Shown piece by piece: positions 35,173 through 47,263 of a DNA stretch of 64,000 nt. Both the position numbers and the translations under genes were made by a program. The DNA is from Solanum dulcamara (Eukaryota; Streptophyta; Magnoliopsida; Solanales; Solanaceae), in NCBI RefSeq assembly GCF_947179165.1, contig NC_077240.1:78132001-78196000 (forward strand), written 5' to 3'. The notes under the pieces were generated by a model, which saw only the letters and a program-made list of their open reading frames with translations, was not told the origin of the DNA and did no database searches. Each line of letters opens with the position of its first letter. Position 1 is the stretch's first letter.

Positions 35173-35644
35173 TAATTCAAGAGGAGAATCATCTTATATT
35201 TGAAATTAAAAAGTAAGAACTCCTAATATTTAGTACTTTAAAATTGAATAAAATCTTATTTTTTAAATCTTTATTTGATCAATATTAAAAGTCCTAACAT
35301 TTAAAACTTTAAAATTAATGTTTTTACCTTCTATAAAACTACTTAAATTATAGTAACCAAAATAAATGAATAAAAGAATTTAAAATATTAAAGAAAGAGG
35401 TTTACATTTTCGAAAATAACTTTTTAACCTTTACATATGAAACTTTAGCCTTCATATAAATATAACATTTATTTTAACATCAATTACTATTTTTTTTAAT
35501 AATTTTATTATTTTTATATATAGTTTTATTGATTGATGTGAGACACATTTGCACATACACTAAATTAGTTAGATTATATAAGTGACCAACTAAGTGGTAT
35601 CAATGTATAAAAAAGAAAACAATTTTATTCATTTTTATACTGAG
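35173..35644. other. AT-rich intergenic DNA
   Basis: Nothing recognised. Confidence 0.5.
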
Positions 35645-35649
35645 GATAT

Positions 35650-37545
35650 TGTCACGACCCAAAATGGGCCATGAGTGGCACTCACCCTTAACCTCCTAGG
35701 TAGGAAAACCAACGATGTAAACCCCAACTTATAATGTATAACAATAACGCGGTAGCTCAAACTTATAAAATAAGAATTAACAATCCACAAGAGTTTACTA
35801 CATAACGTTCCCCAAAATCTGAAAGTCATCACATCAAGGACATCTAAAATCTAAAACTAAGTCTGGAAACATCAAGCACCAAAATGAACAAATAACAAAA
35901 TGTGTCCGAAAACTAAAGACATTATGCCATAACCGAGAGAATCCATCACGAGCTAGAAGGATAGCTCACCCTGAAATCCGATGATCTTGAGACTGACTAG
36001 AGCTGGGGTCGAGTCGAAGTCTGTGGAACACTCGCTGCACTCCACAAAATTTAACAAGAAAAAATAAATACAAGTAGGGGTCAGTACAGGACAACATGTA
36101 CTGAGTAGATATCATCGGCCAACTCAAAATAGAAATTAATATACATAAAATAATAGTAAAAAATCAACAACAACACTTAACAGGTGGCAACCAATGAACA
36201 ATTACATAACCAGTCAATAATATCAAGATCACACATAAGGACTCAAGCCTCCACGTCACACTCTTTTGAAATATGAGTTTTTGGAGATTGGGTAGTATTA
36301 AGTAATTTTAATTTATTTTTCTTTAATATTACCGTGTCGGAATGTGACACCCGATCCAAATATACCGTGTCGGAACGTGACACCCGATCCAAATATACCG
36401 TATCGGAATGTGACACCCGATCCAAATATAATTTATTTATCATTCCTTATGATTACATTCCACTTTATTAACAATATTTCATCAAGTCTTCTTTATTCAA
36501 GGCACCATTTTTGATAGGGCAAGTTCAAGATTATGGATTTCATGGCCTCGAGATTTTAGACCAATCACAACAACATATCAACCATCCAAACCACAACAAT
36601 TAAATGCGTAGTAAACTTCACACATATTACTCAATGAATATCAATCACTATTAAGAGTCTATCTATGATATAGAATAAAACCATAACATACCTCAACCGA
36701 AGAACTGAAGTTAAGCAAGCTAATTCACCAATGATTTTCCCTTCTTCAAAGCCTCACGTTTCCAATCTATCAAATATACAATATTCGTAAGCAAACTAAT
36801 CCGTAGATGCTAATATTATATATATGTTTAACCTAAACCCAACAACTCACCCAGCTCTATAATCAATTTCCTAAAACTCAAGTCTAGGGTTAAGTCTTAA
36901 TTCCTCCAAATAATATAACTTTGATGGATTTCATATAAACACTATACCTAATATTTAATTAATATCTTAATATGTCAAAACTTGAATTAAAATATGATAA
37001 TTATATATAAAAAAAATATGAATTTAAACAAAGCTAACTGAAACTAACTTGCAGTTAAGAAGAACTGCAAAACAAAATTGTGAGATAACAACTTTTTCTA
37101 TCAATTATGGGACTACGTTGGCAGGAACCAAATTGTTATTCTCAAAACCATCCAACATGTGACATTAACTATCCACTGGTGACTAATATATATAATCTAA
37201 TCTACTAACAATAGTTATGCAGAATCAGCAAAGCATTTAGCAGTTACCTGCTTTTCGTTCGTCGCCGAAGTTCGTATGCTAGGGTTTGGCTCCTTTTTCT
37301 TTTCTTAATTAATTGTGTACAAAAAGTCCTAAATCCTACTAACTTATCTTAATAAATAAAATGGTATAAGGTATTAAATAAATTAACACTTTAATCCACA
37401 AATTTAAATCAAATATCTAAAGTCACCCCTCAATTAAATAACCTTAGTTATCAATTAGTCCAAAGTACCCATTAAAAATTTACGGTGTGAGTCTTTTATG
37501 AAATAAAAAGCCTTAGTATTCAAAACGATCTAATGGTTCGTTACA
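35650..37545 (+). mobile_element. Solo LTR-like element (TGTCACGACC family), copy C
   Basis: The 1,896-bp unit starts TGTCACGACCCAAAATGGG and ends GGTTCGTTACA. It is flanked by GATAT at 35645-35649 and 37546-37550. Its ends resemble copies A and B but the interior differs, including a different internal satellite. No coding sequence. Confidence 0.85.
36332..36430 (+). repeat. 33-bp tandem repeat, three copies
   Basis: Units at 36332, 36365 and 36398 share CCGTGTCGGAATGTGACACC with one or two changes each. The unit occupies the relative place where the 42-bp repeat sits in copies A and B. Being a multiple of 3, it yields a repetitive open frame that is not a gene. Confidence 0.92.
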
Positions 37546-37550
37546 GATAT

Positions 37551-38252
37551 ATTGCGAACAAATGCAATAATAATATTATTAATAATAAAGTGAACTATCC
37601 CTTTGAGTAGACATCTTATATTACTTGTCGAGCGTGTGAATAGTTGAAAAAATTGAAAAGCGAAATTTAATATAAGGTATAGGGATAATCTTGTTGTTGT
37701 GAGGCCGTTTAGAAGAAAATCATATGGATTTAGTTTGCAGACAATAATATCGTCACTATATCTTGAGCAATTAGCCCAATAATTAATATTATAATCAATG
37801 ATTCAACGAGACGAGCATAAAAATCGTAGAGTGATGGTGTAAGGCTCTTTTTATTGCCTTTACCATGCCAAAGGTCGTCACATGGAAATGTACGAGCAAG
37901 CTAGCTCTGGGCTTAAGTGCTCATAAATGATCGATCATATGGGGTGATATACAGTGAATCTGGAAAAAAATGACCTGTGCAGAAATCGTGGTAATGGGTA
38001 AAACTTAATTTGAGGAGGATACCCTAGATCATGGTGACGCGCCACACAAATCATATGTTCCAAGTGTACCTTAATATCCTAGAAAGATACTAAATATCTA
38101 TTAAAAAAAATTGTGATCTAATTATCTGGTTAACAAGATGTAGGAAGACTCTTTTAAGTATCTGTAGAGATTCTTGAATTAATCAAACTTCTTAATCATA
38201 TATATTGTTTAGCTGACACATGTTAATTGGATTTAATATGGACACCATAAAA
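37551..38252. other. Intergenic DNA
   Basis: No coding region or clear repeat seen. Confidence 0.5.
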
Positions 38253-38405
38253 AGTTGTGGTGGAATAGTAACTAGTCATTCTTAATCAAAGATCTCAAGT
38301 TTGCGTCTTACATATGAAAGAGGACGTTTTTCTACGGATTAGAGAGTGTGTTACCCTCAAAGTAGATTTTCCAACATGAATACGAATTATACAATTTGAT
38401 TTTCA
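38253..38405 (+). mobile_element. tRNA-derived SINE, copy 1
   Basis: AGTTGTGGTGGAATAGTAAC (A-box-like) is followed by GATCTCAAGTTTGCGTC (B-box-like) and the body ...GAGTGTGTTACCCTCAAAGT. The order matches the tRNA-derived SINE family with GGTTCGAGCCC in its consensus. Confidence 0.6.
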
Positions 38406-38570
38406 CTTTCTCAGAGAATTATTCTTTAAACAAGTTGTATTAGAATTTCAGACATAATTTTCATGTTCGAAATTCTAAATCACAATTGAAGAAATTATAG
38501 ACATGGAATATACAAATATTCTTAGATTTGCAAAACATAAAGTTTAAAGTTAAAAGAATAATGATCATCA

Positions 38571-38735
38571 AAAGTTGTGATGGAAATGATAAAATACTCA
38601 TCAGTCGCTAAGCAAAAGTGTAGGATACGAACCCTGAGTATGAAATCGCTTTTGTAAGAAAGTTTACTCCCCAACATTGAACTTTTTGTGTACGAATCTA
38701 AATTTAATTGACCCCCAAAATAATTATCTTATCCG
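38571..38735 (+). mobile_element. tRNA-derived SINE, copy 2
   Basis: AAAGTTGTGATGGAAATGAT, then GGATACGAACCCTGAGTATG (B-box-like), TCGCTTTTGT and TTTACTCCCCAACATTGAAC. It is a better-preserved copy of the SINE at 38253, only about 170 bp away. Confidence 0.65.
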
Positions 38736-38814
38736 AAATGAAAAATGGGGGAAATACAATAATTTACTTACTTCATTTTTTAGGATTATAAACAACACCA
38801 ACAAAAATAAAAAG

Positions 38815-39470
38815 GGACAATTTCAAATATATACATTAAACTAATTAGTTTACAATAAATATAATAAAACATAGCTAAATTAATAGAAAATATACAGTAA
38901 ATATATAATATAACTTGCCTAAAGTCATAGAAAATATACACTGACTATAAAATACAGATTATTTATACATGGACTATATACAAAATATATATTATGATAC
39001 ACTCTATATATGAAATATACATAAATATACATCGAATAATCATTTTTTTTATAATTAAATGATAGAATGTCCATCTACTAGAGCTGTGGATATATTGTGT
39101 TTTTAAATGGGCCCCAAAATATCTTATGTGTATTTATTTGTAAACTTTACCTAAATCCCATAGTGAAAAAGCTCAATTACAATGTATCCCTCATTTTTCT
39201 TAAATTACCTGATTTCCCTTTTTTTTCAAATTTCTGATACATTACTCACCTTTCCGATACATCAGTTTTTGGATGTAAAATAATTAATGCTTGTGAGTTA
39301 TTTATGGATAGTAACGTAATTTAAGTTATGATTGATTGTTTCAATCAATTAAAGTGCTAAATAAGGTAAAGAATCCTTTTAAGAACAAAACAGTTATAAA
39401 GATCAAGGAAAATTCTAAAAACAAAGCATCAGTGCGGAAAAAAAAATTCAATCAGAATCATGAGATGTAT
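38815..39470. other. AT-rich DNA including the probable left terminal region of the second MULE derivative
   Basis: About 39,190-39,260 (TTTCTGATACATTACTCACC and following) loosely matches the reverse complement of 41,690-41,770 and may be the left terminal inverted repeat. Upstream text (38,815-39,060) is an AT-rich repeat of unknown type. Confidence 0.35.
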
Positions 39471-39475
39471 CAGAA

Positions 39476-40010
39476 TCTGATACATAAACATGATGTATCA
39501 TAATCATTATATTTTGATACATGAGAATTAAATACATAAACAAGATGTATCAGACACACTAAAGGTTGATACGTGAGGTGTTGATACATAGACAAGATGT
39601 ATCAGAAACATTAAATATTGATACATGATAATCTGATATATAATCAAGATGAATCGGATTCATTAAAGCTGATAAATGAGATTCTGATACATAGACAAGA
39701 TATATCAGAATCACTAAATCTTGATACATGAGATGCCGATACATATACAATATCAGAAGCATTCAAGTTTGATAAATTAGAATCTGATACATTAACAGTA
39801 TGTATCAGAAACAGTCAAGTTTGATAAATTAGAATATGATACATTAACAGTATATATCAGAAGCAGTCAAGTTTTATACATTAGAATATGATACATTAAC
39901 AGTATGTATCAGAAGCAGTCAAATTTTATACATTAGAATATGAAACATTAATAGTATGTATCAGAATCAAGAAGCAGTCAAGTTTGATACATGATAATAT
40001 GATATATAAA
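39476..40010. repeat. 52-bp tandem repeat array with inverted TGATACAT motifs, downstream side
   Basis: Units have a period of 52 bp, for example starts at 39786, 39838 and 39890. Each contains GATACATTAACAGTATGTAT followed by CAG..GCAGTCAAGTTT. About ten degenerate units are present. Each carries the octamer in both orientations. Confidence 0.8.
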
Positions 40011-40099
40011 CTTTCATCTTATATTAGAGTTTCATACATGAGAAAAACTTAAAAGTCTGGTAATTGTACATTCTTTTAATACAAAATTCAAAAAAAAAA

Positions 40100-41484
40100 T
40101 TATTCGACGTCCATCGGTTCTCCTTGACTAGGAGATATAAAATCTCTCTTAGGTTGTTTAGGATCATCGTTATCGCTAACATAACCATCCTTGGCCTTCC
40201 GACAACCATAATTCCACAATAGTATGGCATATCTTGAATGGAAGAATTTGGCATGTAGTCTAGTATTTGGAATAGAAATTTCATCACTAAGATATTCAGC
40301 AAAAATAGCCATGAAAACATCACAATCCCTGCAAAAAAAAGGAATACATAACTTAAAAAAAATTAAAATTGACACAGTAATAATTTAAATATGCATATTT
40401 ATTAATACTTACAAGCTATCGCTTTCTTGCTACGCAATTCCTTCAACGTATTCAACTGCAAAAGGGTGATGTGCTTCAAGCATGTTACCGGTTGATTTAT
40501 CCTTGTAAGAATCAAGCGATGACCAATCAGTACGTTCAGTCTTCTCAAAAAAACCACTATCGTGAAGGTATGTTGAAATCATTAATAAAATTAATCGTAT
40601 ATGCAGTGTCAAATCTCAGGGAGTGTGAGGGGATCTTCTTGATGACGTACTTCATTTCCTACATTGATATGACAAACTGATTAAATACAACTTGAATCTG
40701 ATACAAAAATATGATGTATCAGAAGCATTAAAGCTTGATACATAAGAATCTGATACATAAACTATATGTATCAGATTGAGCAAAGCTTGATACATTAGAA
40801 TCTGATACAAAAACACAATGTATCAGAAGCATTAAAGCTTGATACGTAAGAATCTGATATATAAACTAGATGTAGAAAAAGCAGTAAATCTTCAAGAAAA
40901 TGACATTTAAAAAAAATATAAAGAAGATGTATCAGACACATTAAATTTTGATACATTAGAATTTGATACAAAAAACACGATGTATCAGAAGCATTAAACC
41001 TTGATACATAAGATTCTGATACATAAACTAAATATATCAGAAACAGTAAATATTTCAAAAAAATAACATTTTAAAAAAATAATATAAACAAGATGTATCA
41101 GAATTAGTAATTCTTGATACATGATAATTTGGTACAAAAATACTATGTATCAGAAGCATTAAAGCTTGATACATAATTCTCTGATACATAAACTATATGT
41201 ATCAGAAGCAGTAAATCTTCTGAAAAAACAACATTTAAAAAAACACATTTGATATGAACTCATACCTTTGGGAGATTAGGGCGTGTTGTAACTCATTCAA
41301 TCTTCTTATCGGCTTCTTTGGGTGCATGTTGAACTTGAGATTTCGACTTCAATTTCTCACGTATCTTATCCATCACTGAAGGATCGTTACGATGTTTGGA
41401 TCTAACCTCGTCCGGTGAAACAAGAATTTATTGATTTTTATTCAACTGAGTGAGACCAACAGTAGAAGATGGAGCGGATTCCAT
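40100..41484 (-). pseudogene. Second, internally deleted Ulp1-like gene
   Basis: The minus strand has exon 1 (41484-41266, MESAPSSTVGLTQLN) with two stops and a GTATG donor. A fused segment (about 40680-40430) follows in which a DUF1985-side block (TINFINDFN) runs directly into a Ulp1 block (TYLHDSGFFEKTERTDWSS). The last exon (about 40326-40100) has DCDVFMAIFAEYLSDE, RYAILLWNYG and ends PMDVE. All sequence encoding most of DUF1985, the linker and the catalytic His/Asp part is missing compared with the 14-26 kb locus. The catalytic Cys remains. The fusion is out of frame. It is a non-functional deletion derivative. Confidence 0.82.
40690..41235. repeat. 52-bp repeat array, intron 1 of the second Ulp1-like gene
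   Basis: Degenerate 52-bp units with the blocks CTGATACATAAACTATATGT, ATCAGAAGCATTAAAGCTTG and ATACATTAGAAT. They are the same unit as at 39476-40010 but lie on the other side of the Ulp1 exons. Confidence 0.75.
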
Positions 41485-41699
41485 TTGTATCAGAGAACAA
41501 TATGAGTAAAAAAATATAAAAAATTACAGAAGAAAACAGAGGAAATCGAAGGAGGTGAGATACCAGTTAAGGAAAACTTGAATATACCTTACTTAGAAGC
41601 TTGAAATTGAGTAATAGATGGACTGAAATTGGAAAAAAAAAACTGTCGACGACAAGGCTGAAGATTAGGCGTGGATTTAGGAAAACTGATATAAGGTAA

Positions 41700-41825
41700 A
41701 AGTGATGTATCAATGAAAGATTGAGAGAGTAAAAAAAAGAGGAATTTTTGATATTTTTTCAACGGGTAGGGAGTATTAGTAAATATGGTAATATAATGTG
41801 TGTAAATGGGTAGTTTTCCCTATAA
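41700..41825. mobile_element. Probable right terminal region of the second MULE derivative
   Basis: Homologous to 26505-26634: AGAGAGTAAAAAAAAGAG, then AGTAAATATGGTAATATAAT and GTGTGTA. The shared endpoint suggests that both loci end here. Confidence 0.4.
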
Positions 41826-42243
41826 TTTATAAATGGGAAACTTACATAAATATACAATATTAAGAAAATATTTACCATCTATAGCAATAAGAAAAAAAAT
41901 TCAGTGAACACTTATAATACATTTATAATACAGTTTTAATCCATATTGCAGAGAACTATTTATAAAACATATATAATACAAGTTTTATAGATGGATAATA
42001 CATTTATCACATACTTTAATAGACTTATAATACATTATGTCAGTTTCTTACTACATAAACATAATATATTTTTTAAAATACTTATAATATATTTATATTG
42101 TATGCATAATTCACTTTTAATACAAGTGTAGATTTATCATAGTATTGCTATGTTTTGCTATAAATGGTAATAAATAAAAAAATATCGTTAAAATCAGTAA
42201 TTAATTTTTAAAAAACACTCAATCAAGTAATTTTTCCTTTATA
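41826..42243. mobile_element. MITE-like element with inverted ends
   Basis: The left end (ATTTATAAATGGGAAACTTAC ... TTTACCATCTATAGCAA) and the reverse complement of the right end (AATTTATAAAGGAAAAATTA ... TTACCATTTATAGCAA) match in two blocks. The size is about 415 bp, with no coding. Superfamily and duplication unclear. Confidence 0.4.
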
Positions 42244-42465
42244 AATTCCCCTACTTTACTCTTTCCATTTGGGCTCCTAAACCCATCTGTGGTCATCTTA
42301 TTGGGCCTAGACACAGATTTGGGCCAACATTTCAAAAACTTTAATGAGGCTAAGCCCAACTAGGCCCAACTATTCGTACTCTAGTGAGTCTAGGCATTAC
42401 TATCAAGTCTAAATCAAAATAACAATTAATTACGGTTGCGGAAAAAATTACGGTTATATTTCATT

Positions 42466-42603
42466 TGAACTGAGGGTATATTGAAAATAATCAATTTATC
42501 CCTCAAAAAATTAAAGCAAGATCTATGTACATCTTATTTTTCCTAAATCTACAAGTGAAATTATACTAAATATATTATTATTATTATTATTATTATTATT
42601 AGT
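42466..42603 (+). mobile_element. TTG-tailed SINE, diverged copy
   Basis: GAACTGAGGGTATATTGAAA, then GATCTATGTACATCTTATTT, ACAAGTGAAATTATACTAAA and a long ATT repeat tail (42573-42600). Order and spacing match the SINE at 505-637. Confidence 0.6.
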
Positions 42604-43696
42604 TAACTTCGTGTATATAGCTCTGTTTAAAATTAATCTCATTTTTCTCAATCCAACATACAAGAAGCATAATCATAGGGAAGGGTGAATCAGAACATTC
42701 CTTTGAGTTCCACAAAAGGCTCCACCTACACTAAAAAAAGTAACTTTATATAAATCCGACAATAACAAAAATTATACTAAATATATTATTATTGTTATGA
42801 TAACGATCGATCCATATAATTTAAACTTGAAAAGAAGGGCCAAAAGCACTAGTAAAAGCAAGGGCTAGGGAACATTCCCTAGGGATGATTGAAGATTAAA
42901 ATAATAAAGCAAATGTTTGCCATTTATATTCTCATGATATATATGCTTTGGACAAAGTGCATGGAAACATAAAATTTGGTCATTACAAAATAATGGCCTA
43001 AAAATAATCAATACTTTTTTTTGGAAAGCAATGTGTGTATATTACGTAATCCATCAACTTTAACGTTATATAAGAAGGCTGTCATGTCAAAATTAGAGCA
43101 ACTTTCTTCTTCTCCACCTTAAAAGCACCCCACTCTAGCCCCTACACCCCACTCACCCACTATAACATATTAGTATATTTTTACGAGTAGAATCTAAAGA
43201 AGATGGAGTATATAATATGCGTAGATTTTATTCATATCTTTATAGTGTAGAATAATATAAGTAGGGTTAATTTTTTGATAGGGAAAGAGACGGGGGAGGG
43301 GGAGTTGGCTGTAATTGAGACAATTCGGATGGACGATATGAATTTTTTTCAAGAAAGTTAATCACTTTTTTAGGCGTGAGAGGGTGGATGTAATTCAACT
43401 CGAACAAAGTGAGAGGGCTGAAAAGGAAGCTCGACCTACAATGAGAGGGAGATTATTCAGAACCCGCTAGCTCCAGAAAAGGAGGGGATGGGGAGGTTGG
43501 GCTTTCAAATACTGGTGCTACGACCTTAAAGGTGGAAGATTCTCACCTGATATTGTTTGACTGAACACAATTTTTTTTTTCTAAGAAGGAAGAAATTCTT
43601 GATGTTTTGAACTAGAGATATGCGTAACGTACTAAATATTCATTGAATCTTGATCTTACTCATGCTGCATTGGATATTGAAATTATAGAGTAATTA
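42604..43696. other. Intergenic DNA
   Basis: No gene recognised. A short ACTAAATATATTATTATTGTT stretch near 42,780 looks like a further SINE-tail fragment. Confidence 0.45.
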
Positions 43697-43929
43697 CTCT
43701 TTCTATCTCGATTCGTATGATATACTTTCTTTTTTATAACCCAAAAAGTATTATTTTTTTATATTTAGCAATAATTTAATTTTAAAATATTTATTTTATT
43801 CTAAATGTGATGATTTATACTCATACAAATATTTTAAGGTTTGTTTTAAATCACACATTTCAAACATTTTGTTTTCTTTTTAAAATTTTGTCCCTAATCA
43901 ATAATGACAAATAAATTGAGATAAAAGAG
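43697..43929. mobile_element. Stowaway-type MITE
   Basis: The 233-bp unit lies between TA dinucleotides (43695-43696 and 43930-43931). The left end CTCTTTCTATCTCGATTCGT and the reverse complement of the right end CTCTTTTATCTCAATTTATT form a roughly 20-bp inverted repeat. A TA target and CTC-type ends are the Stowaway (Tc1/mariner) signature. Confidence 0.75.
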
Positions 43930-44516
43930 TATTAAGTAACATTCCCTTTTAAAAAAAGTTTATAAAAAATATGAGATTTATAACTGAGAAAATATTGTCT
44001 TTTACTAGTCCAATATACAATTAACAAATTCTCCATTTTACTTACCCATTTTAGCAATTTAAAATAGATTTACCCTTATATATAATTAAGTAACCACTTC
44101 TCAAACTTATTGGAAAACTAATAGTTAACTTTAAAATTTTCAAATATAATAAATATGAATAACTTAGTAAAATCAATATTTGTTATTAGAAAAAAAATAT
44201 TTAATCAATAATTTCTAAGAGGAGTTGAAAGCATAAAAAATGAGTAGCTCTTTTGAGTAGATAATACAATATTTTACTTTTAATAGTGCTTTATGCATTA
44301 TGCATGGAATGCTTTAATTACTTTAACCAAAAAAGAGAAAGATTAATAAAGAAAGAACAAATAAGTTACTTCTATTACAACTTGCCTACTTCTATATTGG
44401 GGGATTTCGTTTTAAAGTTTTAGTGAATTATGATCATTCATCATATCTTTTTGGAATAAAAAAATAAATCATTACTGAAAAAACTTAGGATTTGATGTTG
44501 AAAGATCTAAAATTAA

Positions 44517-44714
44517 AATTATTAATTAGAAAGTCTAAGGCATTAAAAGAATGATGATAAGGAAAACATGATTGCTATTACAAATATAAGTTGATTTATA
44601 TATATTGGCAGTATAAATTATTAATTAGAAAGCCTAAGGCATTAAAAGAACGATGATACTGAAAACTTGATTGCGATTACAAATATAAGTTGATTTATAT
44701 TTATTGACAGTATA
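44517..44714. repeat. 99-bp tandem duplication
   Basis: Two adjacent copies (44517-44615, 44616-44714) share AATTATTAATTAGAAAG.CT, AAGGCATTAAAAGAA.GATG and ACAAATATAAGTTGATTTAT with few differences. No coding function. Confidence 0.88.
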
Positions 44715-44809
44715 AAGAAAATTAAATTGATAAAAAATCTTCACATGTTGTGAACGATTATCTATTTTATTTTTCATGTTGCTTATTATTTTTGTGATAG
44801 CTTTATAAT

Positions 44810-44920
44810 GTTCAATGTTATTTCATAAGTGGAGTTTGAAGAGAGTGATGTATATTGTGTAGTACACAATCTTATTTCTATCTTGTGAAAGTAGAAAAAA
44901 ATACTGTGTTTATGATGATA
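44810..44920 (-). mobile_element. TTG-tailed SINE, diverged, antisense
   Basis: The reverse complement carries the CTATCTTGTGAAAG-matching block and the TGTACACAATCTTA region of the SINE family. At the left is a TTTCATAAGTGGAGTTTGAA block corresponding to CCCACAAGTGGGGTCTGG of the family. Confidence 0.5.
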
Positions 44921-45071
44921 AAACATAAATTAAAAAAATATGAAAAGGAAGATATAGTAATGAAATAGTCATGCTGAAATAAAATGGAGAGAAGACCACT
45001 AACCACAACACATGATACGACAATCAAAGCAGAAAAAAAAACAAGTAATTATATTATAAAACCAAGGACAA

Positions 45072-45104
<33 letters not shown>

Positions 45105-45431
45105 AGTAATTATAACAAAATTTAGACAACACTCACTGCCTATTAATCTTTTAATGACCAAATTAGTTTTCTTAGGAAATAAAACCTAATGGGGTCCCCA
45201 AATAGCCTACATTGATTTAATCTTTCCCCTATATATGCTCACATATCTCATAGTGGTATTAAATTACTTGCAATATACAGTTGAGGTGAGCTTTTAACAG
45301 TTTGATAATCTTTTAAAATCAAATAAACTTTTTAACAATTGTGAGTTAGGGGGTGGGGGTAGAAACTTAACCTTTTGTATGGGTGATATTTGTTTGTGTA
45401 TGCTAAATTATAGTTGTGTGTGTTGGGGTTT

Positions 45432-45444
45432 GGGGGGGGGGGGG
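45432..45444 (+). repeat. G13 homopolymer
   Basis: Thirteen consecutive G follow TGGGGTTT, giving a G-quadruplex-capable tract about 1.9 kb upstream of the SMXL3-like start. An (AT)n tract lies at 45078-45103. Homopolymers are error-prone in sequencing. Confidence 0.9.
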
Positions 45445-47235
45445 CAAACACTACTTTTTATGTCTTTTAAGGCAAAACAAAGATGGGGGAGATAAACTTT
45501 ATTGACCAGCATGCTATAGTTCCTCTTGAAAGAAGATAAATTATATTCACTCATTTTAATTTATATGATGGAGTGACCATTTACTATATCTAGGAAAGTC
45601 TTTGTTTTTTTCTTCTTTTACTTTCCATGCACTCACAAGCTATAATATGATCAAGGAAAGTTTTTGTTTTCTTCTATTCTTTTACTTTCCAATCATATAG
45701 GGATCAATACAGCGTTACGACATTTGAATTCAATACTTCTAATAAAAATTATAAATTTGTAAAAATATAACAAATTTAATACGAAGATCGTAAAAGTTAA
45801 TTCTACATATACTAAATCTTGGCTTCACCTCTATACCCACAAGACATATTTAACAAATTTTCTATTCCTTTACTTTTCACTCGCAAGTCGTGTATTTGTG
45901 TACATTTATCATGAAGAAAATAAGTTTTATTAGTAATATTTCATGCTAATTGTCCATACGTCCTTGCTCTCTGCTCATTCCCGCTATCCTCCCCCTTGAC
46001 ACCTCACCCCACCCTCCACCCTAAGCACGATTTCCACTCCATTTTTATAGTATTTATCTGAATTATATATAAATATTTTTATGATAATATGATCTCTTAT
46101 TTATTTATCAAAAATAAAAAAAAATATTATTATTTTCTAAAGAAATATCTTCATTCGTGTCAAACACACCCTTAAGAGTAGTTCCCAACATATTATTTTG
46201 TCAGTTTGTCTTGAAGAAGGCCAGTACTAAAAAGCATATATAAGATGATTGAGAGGAATTAAAAGTGAGATCTCTAGTTAAATGTGTACAACACAAGTTA
46301 ACATTTTCTATATTTCTTTATTATTTAATATTATTACAATTGTTTTTTTCTATTGGATTTTATCAAAGATATATAAAGTGGATAGGGAGTGGAGTTGCTC
46401 TTCTTTATATGTTATATAATAGAATATGTTGAAAAATGATACCATAAATCTAACATGGCATGGGCCAACACAAAGTGAATTTGTCCCCACAAGCTCGTTA
46501 TTGTTATTGGTTCACCATTAAATATTTACAAATATTTTTATTTAATTTTTTAATATCAATATACGATTTAAGTAAAAGCTTTTCAATTCGTCCAAACTCA
46601 TATCAAATGCCTTTTAAAAATATGAATTTTTAATTTTAAAATTATAACTTTAATAGATATAAAAAAATTACAATTTTATATCATTCGAACATATAATTTA
46701 TAATATTTATTTTCTAATATATATAGCCAAAGTTTATCGACTAAATGATCGAAGAATACATGCAGGTAAATTTTCCTTTTAATAAATTAAAGGTACAATG
46801 TGTATATAACAAAAGAGAGTAAACTAAAGTTGAGTTGCCTTTGGTAATGGTGCAATTCTTCCTCCTTGTCAGCACATGCATTCCACTTTCCACTACAAAT
46901 CACTTTTGGACTCACCAAATTTTTTTACCTCATCTAAAAAAATTAAATACGATTTTATTTGTGAGATTTCACTGAATATATTATTATTGTATCTGCGAAA
47001 AAAACAGGCCCTCAAGTACTCCAAAATAAGAAAAATTAAAGATATATATTTTTTTAAGAAAAAAAAACAACTCCTCCCTGCCATTGTCCCTATCACCGCC
47101 CCAACCTTATATTTTTCACACTTCTCTCTCTCCATACAATACAATCTTACTCTAGATTACAAACAAACATATACCAAGAAAAATTAGGGCTTAATTAGGG
47201 TTTTCTCTCAATTGCAAGTCATAGTAGATTTCTAG
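45445..47235. promoter_or_regulatory. Upstream region of the SMXL3-like gene
   Basis: No coding region. It is AT-rich, with a CT-rich stretch (TTCTCTCTCTCC) near 47,123 that is typical of plant core promoters or leaders. A TTATATAG stretch at 47305-47312 is too near the ATG to be an obvious TATA box. The transcription start cannot be fixed from sequence. Confidence 0.4.
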
Positions 47236-47241
47236 ATGTGA
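47236..47241 (+). promoter_or_regulatory. Start-stop upstream ORF (ATGTGA)
   Basis: A minimal uORF, ATG followed directly by TGA, lies 147 nt before the main start codon. If transcribed in the leader it could stall or divert scanning ribosomes. Leader extent is not known. Confidence 0.35.
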
Positions 47242-47263
47242 AACTTTTAATTATCTACTCATC

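Noticed and set aside
36243..36443. Repetitive antisense open frame with an 11-residue period
   Set aside because: The 33-bp satellite is a multiple of three, so it stays open by arithmetic. There is no gene context.
38253..38735. tRNA genes suggested by A- and B-box-like motifs
   Set aside because: No cloverleaf can be drawn by eye, and the bodies match a dispersed SINE family.
46876..47187. 103-codon frame just upstream of the SMXL3-like gene
   Set aside because: Lys/Phe-rich composition from A and T runs in a promoter-type region; the opposite strand is equally open.
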